Source of the DNA: Setomelanomma holmii
Taxonomy: Eukaryota > Ascomycota > Dothideomycetes > Pleosporales > Phaeosphaeriaceae
Assembly (NCBI GenBank): GCA_010015745.1
Contig: ML978163.1
Span: 372,001-436,000, forward strand
Reading direction: 5' to 3'
Length of the DNA stretch: 64,000 nt
In this document: in pieces, positions 54,863 through 64,000 of the stretch
Layout of the letters: the number at the start of each line of letters is the position of its first letter
Numbering within the stretch: position 1 is the stretch's first letter
Program-made: the position numbers and the translations under genes
The notes under the pieces: generated by a model
Told to the model about the DNA's origin: nothing
The model's database searches: none
Seen by the model: the letters and a program-made list of their open reading frames with translations, nothing else

Positions 54863-57622
54863 CTAATCATAAAGATCCATACCAGCCTCATCATCATCCA
54901 ACTCAGCCACCGCATCACTCTCATCATACATCTCACTATCCGTCTCTGAATCTGTATGATTCGGTAGAACAAGAATATGTCCATCATCCAGGACCACCCT
55001 CGCGGCCTCACCATCCTTGATCGCGCCGCGCAAAATCAGCACGGCGAGACGATTCAGCACCTCCTTCTCGATGAGACGCGCAAGTGGCCGCGCGCCGTAG
55101 GCAGGCGAGTACCCGGCACTACCGAGATAATCGCGGACCTCGTTTGTCATTTCGATGCGGACGTTGCGACCGTTTGCGATGAGGCGTTTCTGTATCTCAC
55201 CCAGTCGGACGTCTACGATACTGCGGATTTCGCGCTTCGTGAGGCGGTTGAAGATGACGATGGATGAGATACGGTTCAGGAATTCGGGGAGGAACCAGTT
55301 GCGGAGCGCGCCCATGACCAGTTCCTTTGTGGTTGGGTCGATTTTGCCATCGGGTTGGGCAGGACGCGAGAGATGTTCGGCGCCGAGGTTGGAGGTCATT
55401 ACGACAATGCAGTTCTTTGCGTCGACGATTCTACCTTGGCCGTCGGTGATGCGGCCGTCGTCCATGAGTTGGAGGAGGACGGTCAGGACTTCCTTTGCGG
55501 CTTTCTCGACTTCATCGAAGAGGAGGATGGAGAATGGCTTGCGACGAAGGGCTTCAGTCAGTTGACCGCCGGCATCGTGACCAACGTATCCTGGTGGTGC
55601 GCCAATCATCCTGCTCAGGGAATGTCGTTCTTGGTACTCGGACATGTCGAAGCGGATCATTGCCTTTGGGTCGTCGAACAAGAACTCGGCAAGTGCTTTG
55701 GTAAGCAGTGTCTTACCAGTACCCGAAGGACCGCAGAACAAGAACGAGGGTGGCTGATTTGGATTGGCGAGACCGGAGCGCTGCAGACGAATGGCGTTGG
55801 AAACAGATTGGACAGCTTCTTTCTGGCCAACCACGATGACACCAAGATGGCGTTCCATGTTGAGCAGCTTGTCCTTCTCAGTCGTCTTGAGTCGCGTGAC
55901 TGGGATGCCGGTCCATCGAGCGACAATCTCGTTGATCTGATCGGGACCGACGTTGTCACTGAGAAGTCCCTGGCCCTCACCTGCTGTATTGGCGTACATC
56001 TCAGCATCTGCCTTCGCTTTGTCCTTCTCAAGGTCGGCGATACGTTGTTCGACATCCGGAATGGCGTAGTACTTCAAGTCGGAAGCAGTCTGGATGTCGC
56101 GCATACGCTCAGCTTCAGCCAGCTTGGTCTTGAGACCGTCAAGCTTTTGCTTTTGTTCTTGAATCTCTTTGCTTCGACCCTTCTCAGTTTCGTACATTTC
56201 CCGCAGTGGCTTGAGCTCCTCCTCAATGTTGGCCGCTTCTGCACGCGCTTCCTTAAGACGTTGCTGTGAGGCCTCATCCTTTTCGCGAGCAAGAGCGTGT
56301 ATTTCTATCTGCAGTTGTCGATGGCGTCGTTCGAGGTTGTCGAGTGCTTCGGGTTGTGATTCTCGAGCAACGCGGACGGCAGCAGCAGCCTCATCAATGA
56401 GATCGACTGCCGAGTCAGGTAGACGTCGCTGGGTCAAGTATCGTGCGGCGAGAGTCGCAGCTGAAACGATGGCGCCGTCCATAATGTTGACACCATGATG
56501 TGTCTCGTAACGCTCTTTCAAGCCTCGAAGAATGGAGATGGTCTCGGGAATGGATGGTTCCTTGACCAGGACTTGTTGGAAACGTCGCTCGAAAGCCTGA
56601 TCCTTCTCGATGTACTTTCTGTATTCGCCCAGGGTTGTCGCTCCGATGCAGTGAAGTTGTCCGCGAGCAAGCATGGGCTTCAGCAGATTGGCTGCGTCCA
56701 TACCGCCCTCGCCCGAAGATCCGGCACCCATGAGTAGATGGATTTCGTCCACGAACAATACTATCATTTCCTTGGACTCCTCGATCTCTTTCAGGACACC
56801 CTTCATGCGTTCTTCGAATTCTCCGCGGTATTTGCTGCCAGCAACCAAGGCACCAACATCTAATGAGAGCAGCTTGCAGGCCGCAAGATTGGCCGGTACG
56901 TCTGCGTCGACGATGCGGCGGGCAAGACCTTCGACGACGGTAGTCTTACCCACGCCGGGCTCTCCGATGAGAACGGGATTGTTCTTAGTTCGCCTGCAGA
57001 GGATACGAATGACCCTGCGCGTTTCTTCTTCTCGGCCAATGACCGGGTCGATCTTGCCTTCTCGTGCCATTGCCGTCATGTCGATTGTGAACTTCTTGAG
57101 ATTCTCGTTCTCTTCCTCCGCATCCGCCGTCTTCGAGTCTACCCGCTTGGTGCCTCGCAATGCTTGAATGGCGTTGTCGATCTGCTTTGTGTTCGGAACG
57201 TTCGACTCGGCGAGACATCGTTGGATTGCTGCATCTTGGCAGAGTGACTGGATCAGGTGGTCGACGGCTATGAAAGAGTCTTTCTGTGTCTTGCTTAGGT
57301 CTTCAGCTGCGCGCAGGACCTTACCCATCGCAGGTGAGGGCGATGTGCGCTCTGGCGGAGGGTCCTGGCTCGGTAGCCGTACCAGTGCCTTTTTGAGAGA
57401 GCGCTCGAATAGTTGTGCATCGCCATTTGCGCGTTCAAGGACCTGCCTGAATAGCGGTGGAGGCGGGACGTCGACTTGGTTCGCTAGGTCCTTCGGAGGG
57501 TCTATCAGCGAAACCGCGAGATGGACGGGTGTGAGTTGTGCGTGGGCATAGCTCTTAGCAAGCTCAAAGCTGTCCGCGAGCGCTTTGGCTGCGCGGTCGG
57601 TGTAGGCGTCAAATGAAGTCAT
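54863..57622 (-). CDS. HSP104: Heat shock protein Hsp104/ClpB disaggregase
   Basis: A single uninterrupted exon of 919 residues. The order is: an N-terminal Clp domain (MTSFDAYTDRAAKALADSF, LTPVHLAVSLI); AAA+ module 1 with Walker A GEPGVGKTTVVEGLA and Walker B IVLFVDEIHLLMG; the coiled-coil middle domain (LKEARAEAANIEEELKPL, KQKLDGLKTKLAEAERM); AAA+ module 2 with CGPSGTGKTLLTKALAEF, Walker B SILLFDEVEKA and the ClpB-type C-terminus YGARPLARLIEKEVLN. The tail is acidic and ends in a D-D-E-A-G-M-D-L-Y-D sequence like the cytosolic Hsp104 co-chaperone-binding end. With Hsp70 it resolves protein aggregates and gives thermotolerance. No intron is usual for heat-induced genes, which must be expressed when splicing is blocked. 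Confidence 0.97.
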   Translation of the reverse strand: MTSFDAYTDRAAKALADSFELAKSYAHAQLTPVHLAVSLIDPPKDLANQVDVPPPPLFRQVLERANGDAQLFERSLKKALVRLPSQDPPPERTSPSPAMGKVLRAAEDLSKTQKDSFIAVDHLIQSLCQDAAIQRCLAESNVPNTKQIDNAIQALRGTKRVDSKTADAEEENENLKKFTIDMTAMAREGKIDPVIGREEETRRVIRILCRRTKNNPVLIGEPGVGKTTVVEGLARRIVDADVPANLAACKLLSLDVGALVAGSKYRGEFEERMKGVLKEIEESKEMIVLFVDEIHLLMGAGSSGEGGMDAANLLKPMLARGQLHCIGATTLGEYRKYIEKDQAFERRFQQVLVKEPSIPETISILRGLKERYETHHGVNIMDGAIVSAATLAARYLTQRRLPDSAVDLIDEAAAAVRVARESQPEALDNLERRHRQLQIEIHALAREKDEASQQRLKEARAEAANIEEELKPLREMYETEKGRSKEIQEQKQKLDGLKTKLAEAERMRDIQTASDLKYYAIPDVEQRIADLEKDKAKADAEMYANTAGEGQGLLSDNVGPDQINEIVARWTGIPVTRLKTTEKDKLLNMERHLGVIVVGQKEAVQSVSNAIRLQRSGLANPNQPPSFLFCGPSGTGKTLLTKALAEFLFDDPKAMIRFDMSEYQERHSLSRMIGAPPGYVGHDAGGQLTEALRRKPFSILLFDEVEKAAKEVLTVLLQLMDDGRITDGQGRIVDAKNCIVVMTSNLGAEHLSRPAQPDGKIDPTTKELVMGALRNWFLPEFLNRISSIVIFNRLTKREIRSIVDVRLGEIQKRLIANGRNVRIEMTNEVRDYLGSAGYSPAYGARPLARLIEKEVLNRLAVLILRGAIKDGEAARVVLDDGHILVLPNHTDSETDSEMYDESDAVAELDDDEAGMDLYD

Positions 57623-58809
57623 TGTGTGTCGTGACTATAGCCTTGTGTATGGCGTGAGCCAATGCTGTTGTGTGAGTGAACCTATGTAGGTTGCAAGTGG
57701 GCGTGTTTTGTTGTCACACTGGGTATTTTGAAAAGCAAATATGGGGTCTCAGGGCAGACTCGAGGATTTATGTATGACCAAGACTTGATGCAAAGAAAAG
57801 TCAAAAAATAGCCAGTAAGATCGTGTGATTTCTAGACCTGTCTTGAAGGCTGTCGTGACATCCATCACTCCATAGAAGCTTCGAGCGGCTGCCAGAAAGT
57901 TGGCGAGCCCGACGTCACTGCCCCACCAACGCTATGGCCCAAAGTGGCCTAGTCCCATCAGGGTCCAGCCCAACCACATCAGCTCACCAATATATCAACC
58001 CAGCGACAAGCCATGAAGAAAAATCAGGGAAGGCAACGTGGCTCAATGGCATGTGCTTTGAATCTCTCCAGAAACGGTGTCTTTGGCTGAGCATACCGGA
58101 AGCCATTACAGTCTGATTGCTGGGTGCGTGCGCTAGGCGGTGGGACACATGAGGCCTGAAGTCGACAACGCCGGAACTTTGTCAAGACGCGACCGAGATA
58201 GCAAGCCAATTAATACAAAATACTTGCACACGCCTCATTGGGACTTCGCGCGTAGGTAAAGATGTCAGTTGAGACCGCGACGAAGAGCCCGCCGCCCACC
58301 ACCTTCGCCGCTCACCATCCCCCTGATGCCTCCAGAGACGGCGCCTTGGGCTAAGCAGCCCGGAGATCATTGCAGACTGACTACCAAATCCATTCACAAC
58401 TGACCTACAAAGAGGTTCAAAGAGTTGATGCTCCAGGACTGTTACAATTCTTGCTGTCATTTCCATTAAATTCTTCCTTTGCAAAGCATCAAGCTACGAG
58501 CAAGTCATACGGGATGGACTGATCGTAATTGCCAACTCGATCGCGATCAGCATGGCCGACGGAATTGGATGGACAAGGCCAAAAACAGAAATCTACTCAC
58601 GAATGGCCTGATAAAGAATGCAAGCATTTGATTGGCATTTTATTGACCAGAATTAGCCTTCCATTCTCGGCGGAGATACAATCTCATCAACTTGTGACCA
58701 TTCCCCTATACATCACCTTTGTCCTCCTCGTGTGATTCTGACGTAGTGGCACCGTGCAGACCCGCGCGGTTCTGAGCACATGGAATTGTCTCTTCACCAG
58801 ATTCATTAC
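57623..58809. other. Intergenic, includes the Hsp104 promoter
   Basis: About 1.2 kb between the Hsp104 start and the end of the choline kinase gene. Apart from heat-shock-element-like sites no feature is recognised. Confidence 0.4.
57830..57882 (-). promoter_or_regulatory. Heat-shock-element-like repeats upstream of Hsp104
   Basis: GAAGCTTC at 57875-57882 is a perfect head-to-head pair of nGAAn units. TTCTAGA at 57830-57836 followed by TTGAA at 57843-57847 gives further, imperfectly spaced units. They lie 208-260 bases upstream of the ATG, where Hsf1 sites of fungal HSP104 genes are expected. Confidence 0.4.
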
Positions 58810-61793
58810 TCAGTACTCCACCATCTTGACCTTCTGCTGCACCTCCACTGGCAACTCCTCAGCCTTGATCATGCCCATGCGAATCGCATCGCCCCACAGG
58901 AACATGGCTCTGTCCTGCGCGTAAGCCAGGTAATCGAATTCCTCCTCTTCCTGTGATTTGAAAATATCAGTCTCTTGTTCAGTTGTAGTTTTGACGTCGT
59001 CTTTCTCGTCCGCCTTTTCTTGACTCACGGTTCCTTGCTTTTTCTTCTCTTCTGCTTCGGCCTCTGCTCGCATCTCCGTCGTCGCGCTTTCGAGTTCGGC
59101 GGCTGTTTCATTGGCGTTGGACTGGGCGCGCTTTTCTTCGGCGTCAAAGTCAGGTAGTCCAGGGACGTGGGCTTGAACAATACCCCAGGCAACCCACATG
59201 GCGGAGTTCGCCAGGCGCCAGAGCTTAGTCTCAGCCATGAGTCGACGGGCTTCTTCCTCGGTCTGGCGCTCACGTTGGGCTTCTTGCTCGGAGTATTTCT
59301 CTCCAGGCGGAGCACGAGAATCCAACATGAACTCGGTGATCGTGTTCGGAGCGGCAGTTGCAGCAAGTGCAGTTGTGCTACCAGAGGTGGGGAGTGGACC
59401 GAGATTCGGGGTCGACGGGTTAGATGCTGATGCTCCAGGTGCTCGATAAGATGGTGTATGGAGCAGGTAGGCGTGTATGAAGCGATGCTGCTCTTCAAGG
59501 GAGGGATAATACTTGTGGTTACATTTCCACGAATAATCTGGATCATGATAGTTGTATGTCCATTCGGTCTACGACGACGTTAATGTGATGTTTAACAATG
59601 ACTATTTATCGAGACGAGAGACTTACAAAGTGGTTGGCGAATTCGAGGCCAGGAAGATTGGCGTTGGCGTACTCAAAGTCAATGACGACAAGCTGTTTGT
59701 GCTTGTTTGCTGGTAGCAAGAGGGGTGATTCGCCCTCTGGTACCATGCGCAGAATGTTTCCATATTGGGTCTTTCGTGTGATCTGGTCAGTGTGCTTTCA
59801 ACATGCTACAGGCAGATCCAGAGCTTACGTCATTATGAGCAAAGACTAGGCGCTCGTTGATCTTGTCGACACCGCCATACTGGTCCTCCAACCACTTTCT
59901 GTACTTCTCGATGGTTGCTCGGAAAACAGGCCACTCTACACCACACACGAAGCCTCTCTTCTTCCATTTGTCGGCCGGGTTCTGAAGTGAGTCCTGTGCG
60001 CACTCTAAGATCTGTTGATCTAGCCAAGTGACAACTTGTTCGCACCGTTGGACCCACTTGTCCCAGTTCTGCCACACAAATGGGCCAGCCTCTCGCTCTT
60101 CTTTCAGAAGATCGATACCCTCATGAAGCTCGCGCATACGCTTCGCGATCTGCTTTGAGGTATCAGTCTGCCGCAAGTCCTTTGCTGTGAGCGCTTTTGC
60201 ATGTAGAAACTCTTCGAAGCGTCCATTTGTGAATGTCCCAAGGAGGCGCGGGCCAATTCGCTTCCGTGCAAGACGTTGCAGGATCTTAAGTTCAGACTCT
60301 CTATCGATTAGATGCTCGACTTGAGGCCCGTAGATGCGCAACAGGAGTTTCCTGAGGCCCGTCAGTTTCAAACTATAGACAGAAGGATACAATCACTTAC
60401 GGAGGCGGATTTCTGGGCTTTGGCGGACCATCTTGTGTCTCGCCTTGAAGCGATAGGTCCTTCGGTGGAGACACGACATAAACTGCATTGGTCAGAGCAC
60501 CACTCAGTCTCTGCACATCCATATGTTCGCTGAGCTCCATGGGCACTTTCCGCCAGCCTTTGAGCTTGAGAGTATGCGCAATGCGCAGTATCTCGAATTT
60601 GAAAGTATCCCATGCCTCTTTCTCTTTGCGCGCTTTCTTTTCAGACTTCTCGGTGACTGGCTCAATTTCCCCGCCCTCCAACGTGTAAGCCATCGTCTTT
60701 GAGTTATCGAGTATGGCCTCGCAATTTGGAACCAGTTGATCGACAGATTCGAAGTAGTCCGAATCCGCTGAGACTACAGAATGTCGCTTCAGACCAACTG
60801 ATAGCTTTCGAACATGTGAGTACTTCCGCTTTGTGTCTGCGGGTTTGATAGCCAGTGTCTTCTCAAGGATGTTCGCCAGCTGATCAAGAGCGACCGATCC
60901 TTGCGACGATTCCGAGCCGCTTCTTGTCCTTGTACCAGCTGATTGTTCAACACTTTCAGCCTTTTCTGATACAGGCTCACTGTCTTCAGCTACGTCTATC
61001 GCAGCGCCTTTCCGTTTCGCCCTCCTCGCGGATCGCCTTGCTCGTTCATGCTTGATCCAAGCGCTGACTTGCTTCAGGAGACCATGGTGATCATGGTGGC
61101 CATGCGTATCTGCTGAGCTTTCGGAGAGGAGAGAGGTGAGTGAAGGGTTACCCTCCGCGCCTTGAGACTTGTAAGAAGCTAGTCGCTCTACAGAGGGTCG
61201 TCCTTGCAGTCGCTTTCGGCTGACGCTGGTGGGGTACTGCCTAGCAGTCTTATCAAGATCAAGATAATCCTTTTGATCCAATTCTTTCTGCTTCCCAATC
61301 ATTAATGGGGATATGCTTTCGTCGGGAAATGTAACGACTACATCAAAGAGTATAAGCATTTTTTCATAAACTGAGGTTTCATGCCTGTGCCATCATTCGA
61401 GTCATCAGTCTCACGTCAAGAAGACTTCGTGCTTTTATGCGTTCAGAACACCTCGCCTGCTCATCTCGGGGTTTCAATCGGGTTAAAGAGTACTTCAAAC
61501 CGTGGATGTAAAGCCATTAAATGTAATGACTGGCACATGAGAGTGGTGATAAAAGACCGTCATAACCGCCTGGTCAAATTGCTGGCAGCCCATGCGAAGA
61601 CAGAAGCCTGAGAAGTGGGCAAGGATGTATGCATGTATCTCGGGTGAGGAAATGTGCGTGGGGAGATCAACATACCTTTTGGAGCTGGGCGCGGTGACGT
61701 GCTTTCTTCCACGCTATTGCTCTGCGCTGACGTGGGAGCCTCATTTTGGTTGGCGCGGCTTGACCCCTCATTGGAAGATGCCATGGTGGGCAT
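58810..61793 (-). CDS. CKI1: Choline (ethanolamine) kinase, five exons
   Basis: Exons 61793-61676, 61337-60401, 60351-59829, 59770-59627 and 59568-58810, with introns of 338, 49, 58 and 58 bases in consistent phase, encode about 826 residues. The kinase core (residues about 330-630) has LLLRIYGPQ with the ATP-contacting Lys/Arg, IGPRLLGTF, the catalytic Brenner-type motif VFAHNDTQYGNIL and the metal-binding VVIDFEYA, then F-A-N-H-F-T-E-W. It phosphorylates choline in the first step of the CDP-choline route to phosphatidylcholine. The long N-terminus is disordered and charged with SR/RR stretches; the C-terminal extension is Glu/Lys-rich. The first exon and its long intron are the least certain part: without it the frame begins at 61359. 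Confidence 0.85.
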
Positions 61794-62546
61794 TTCTCGT
61801 CTCGTGGGAGTTCGCCGGATTGCGTAATCCGGTACCCAGAGTGTCGCGCAATCCTAGAATCGTGAAAACAGCCAATTTAGTTTGTGCTGTGGAAGTTGTG
61901 TTGGAAGCAGGGTAGGTGCTATCGGCCACAGATTGTAGGCTAGTGGGGCTAGGTACGCAAAACAAGGGTACACGTGCCAAGTCGATTGGCGGTAAAGGTG
62001 TCGAAGCAGGTAAGGGACTAAGATGCAGCCTGCCTGCACTCAGTTGTTGTGTGGTTCGAAGACTCGTGGCGGCGTGCGAAGTGTCGCAACCTCGAGAGAG
62101 ATCTGCTCGTTCTTGTGTGTTCTTGCTGTGACCTTCCTACAACATTTCGGTATGTGCTTGGCGGTCTACGTCAGGGCCCAGCGCTAGACGGCACAACAGA
62201 AACCTGAAAGCAGACAACTCAGCTCGGATAGAAGCAATAGATGAAGCACCGTCATTGGTACAGTTGTTCGAAGCTATCAGTGGCAAATATGCACAGCCAC
62301 AGTTTAGGTCCTGATTTCAGTCTCTGTACTGCAGTCCGCGTGTCAACGCGCCACCAAAGCCTCCGACTCCCAGAGTGGAGGCAAAACAAAGGGTCCGTCT
62401 AACGCCTCGCTGAAAATGCTGCAGACCGAATCAAAGCCATGTATGTTATGACCATGGCACCAATGTGATATCGTACACTTCAAGCACGCAAGTGCATGGA
62501 CCTCGCAAACAACAGACAAGGTCGCTCCTTGTGCTTCGCAAGCTTT
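61794..62546. other. Intergenic, nothing recognised
   Basis: About 750 bases upstream of the choline kinase gene and downstream of the transporter gene. Confidence 0.35.
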
Positions 62547-64000
62547 CTATATACCCTGTGCCCACTCCACAGTCTCCAGCGCAAGCATTACCAGTAATAG
62601 TGTCGAGGGTAGAATCCACACAACGTAGCTTTGGAAGAGAATACGTGACATGGCGCCCATGTAGACGTTGTTGATCTGGCAGATCTGAGCCAGTTGGAGC
62701 GCAGTAGGAGCGCCGCTGAGGAGGAAACAGACAATGATGAAGATCGGGTCGTCCAGGATGCTGACAGGAACGTACTTTGCGGTGAGAGCCAGCATCGGCG
62801 CCATGAAGAGCGTAGGAATAAGCATGCGGCTGACCAGAGATGCTATGACCAGCGTTCTCTCCGTCTTCGGGTCTTCCATAGAGTGCTGGTCTTCCTTAGG
62901 AAGGGTGTTGCGTGCTAGATTAGCACCTAGCACAACGAGGATCAAAGGCACAGCGACTTGTCCACTTTGATTGACGGCGCGCGTGACGGAGTTGCTGACA
63001 AAGGTTCCTGGATCGAAGAATAGGTGTTGCAGCTTAGGCACCGAAGCAATGAGGATGGCGACCAGCATGGCCCATAATGGCGGGTTCATGAAGGCCCAGA
63101 CACCGCTCAAGAATTTCGCCAATGCTCGACCGACCTTTGAGAGTGCTGTCTGAAGCCAAGATGGGAGGGATTGGAAGAAGCTGCGTCCGGCGCGAGAGAA
63201 AGCTCCAGATATAGATCCAAGGACCCCAAGCACCGAATTTTTTGCTCGTTTGGGCCACCCTTTGATACCCTTTGGGATAATGTCGCTCTTCAATGCTTTG
63301 AGCGTGCCATTGCCGTTGGCGTGGCCGTTCTCGAGGTGGCCGTTTACGACGCCATTTCCTCTAACCACAATGTTGCCGTTTGTAGGCGTAGAAAACTCGG
63401 CATCGGCTTGTGCGTCTTCGCGCTCCAACAATGAGTCTACATCGCTAGACTCGGCAGAGGTTTCGTAACTGGTGATGTCTCCAGAATAGTAGCCGGAATG
63501 CGAGTCGCCCAACAAGTTCTGCACTTCGTCCTCGTCGTACTCTCCATTCTCCAGGGCACTGTTCTTTCCTCCATCTTCTTCTGTATACGCGCTGGCAGGT
63601 GCCAAAAGCACGTTGAAGCCCCAGGTCCATCGAACGAGTTGTCCCAGTTGTTGGAAAATGAGAAGGTAGAGGATGCCGCGCGCAGCTACCTCGTTGTCGT
63701 TGTCACCGGGCACCTTGTCCCAATGCAGACCTGACAGCGTCTTCGAGAGGGAGATGACGAGAGAGATTGGTAATGAGTTGGAGTTGCCAAAGACCTGGAG
63801 GTGTCAGTGACAAGCCTTTCAAGCTTGCGATAAGGGTTTCCTACGGCCATTGCGATCAAAAAGTTGGACGCCCGCTTTTTGAAGCCGCATATCTTTGATA
63901 CGAGAATCGCGGCGAGGTACGATACGAGTGTCTGAACGATGAAGATGAGAGGAATGACTGCGAGGTCGGAGAGCTTGTCGGCGGTCAATTGCGATGCAAG
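62547..64000 (-). CDS. Auxin efflux carrier/Mem_trans family transporter, 5' end missing
   Basis: Exon 63794-62547 and the 3' part of an upstream exon (64000-63845) join across a 50-base intron (GTAGGA...CCAG). The frame is open to the window edge, so the N-terminus lies outside. Visible are helices AVIPLIFIVQTLVSYLAA, the family motif AMAVFGNSNSLPISLV (conserved G-N-x-N/x-LP in helix 4 of PIN-like carriers), a helix pair, a long hydrophilic loop of about 180 residues rich in Asp, Ser and Asn-Gly, and five C-terminal helices with PLILVVLGANLA and SGAPTALQLAQ. This is the PF03547 layout of fungal Ecm3-like endoplasmic reticulum carriers. The substrate in fungi is not established. Confidence 0.85.

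Noticed and set aside
55355..56269. 304-codon plus-strand frame
   Set aside because: It is antisense to Hsp104, and such long antisense frames are common opposite GC-rich conserved exons.

Overview
The window is nuclear DNA of a filamentous ascomycete (Pezizomycotina, most likely a dothideomycete). The support is direct: genes on both strands with short introns of about 47-75 bases (GTRNGT donor, CTRAY branch site, YAG acceptor), long 5'-UTR or first introns in ribosomal protein genes, and typical fungal proteins (carboxypeptidase Y, Con-10, an AA11-type LPMO, a fungal Leu2, a TPO-like MFS carrier). The genus is inference. I see no bacterial or viral block, CRISPR array, rRNA or convincing tRNA.

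Layout. 0-5 kb is accessory and partly decayed: a small membrane protein, two adjacent C2H2 zinc-finger genes carrying in-frame stops, and a truncated GNAT acetyltransferase. 5.5-9 kb holds vacuolar carboxypeptidase Y and the ribosome maturation factor Sdo1, facing apart over about 590 bases. 9.7-18 kb has a hypothetical protein, 40S protein S18 (four exons), a zinc-ribbon protein and a class-3 lipase-like hydrolase. 18.4-25 kb has an MFS exporter, a RING protein, a hydrolase/NTF2-like fusion and a frameshifted F-box gene. 26-28 kb has Con-10 and the LPMO. 28.1-31.3 kb is gene-poor. 31.3-34.4 kb has a hemerythrin-like gene broken by one TAG and the seven-exon LEU2 gene with a GC-AG intron. 34.4-37.5 kb is gene-poor and contains a degenerate 118-base tandem duplication.

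37.5-42 kb has a vWA protein, a BTB-like protein and a small conserved-looking protein. 43.3-46.9 kb is a tandem array of three decaying BTB paralogues on one strand. 47.5-50.5 kb has an RNR-inhibitor-like protein with a PIP box and a four-helix membrane protein. 52-54.4 kb has an intracellular LysM protein and 40S protein S22. 54.8-57.6 kb is an uninterrupted Hsp104. 58.8-61.8 kb is a choline kinase. The window ends inside an auxin-efflux-carrier-like transporter.

Most genes are unrelated housekeeping functions and do not form a pathway cluster. The unusual content lies in the accessory pockets: broken C2H2, GNAT, F-box, hemerythrin and BTB genes, each with one or a few lesions, which suggests recent local gene decay. 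Several stops could come from C-to-T change (RIP-like) and others clearly do not. Exon coordinates were worked out by hand from splice signals and reading frame; none is confirmed by transcripts.
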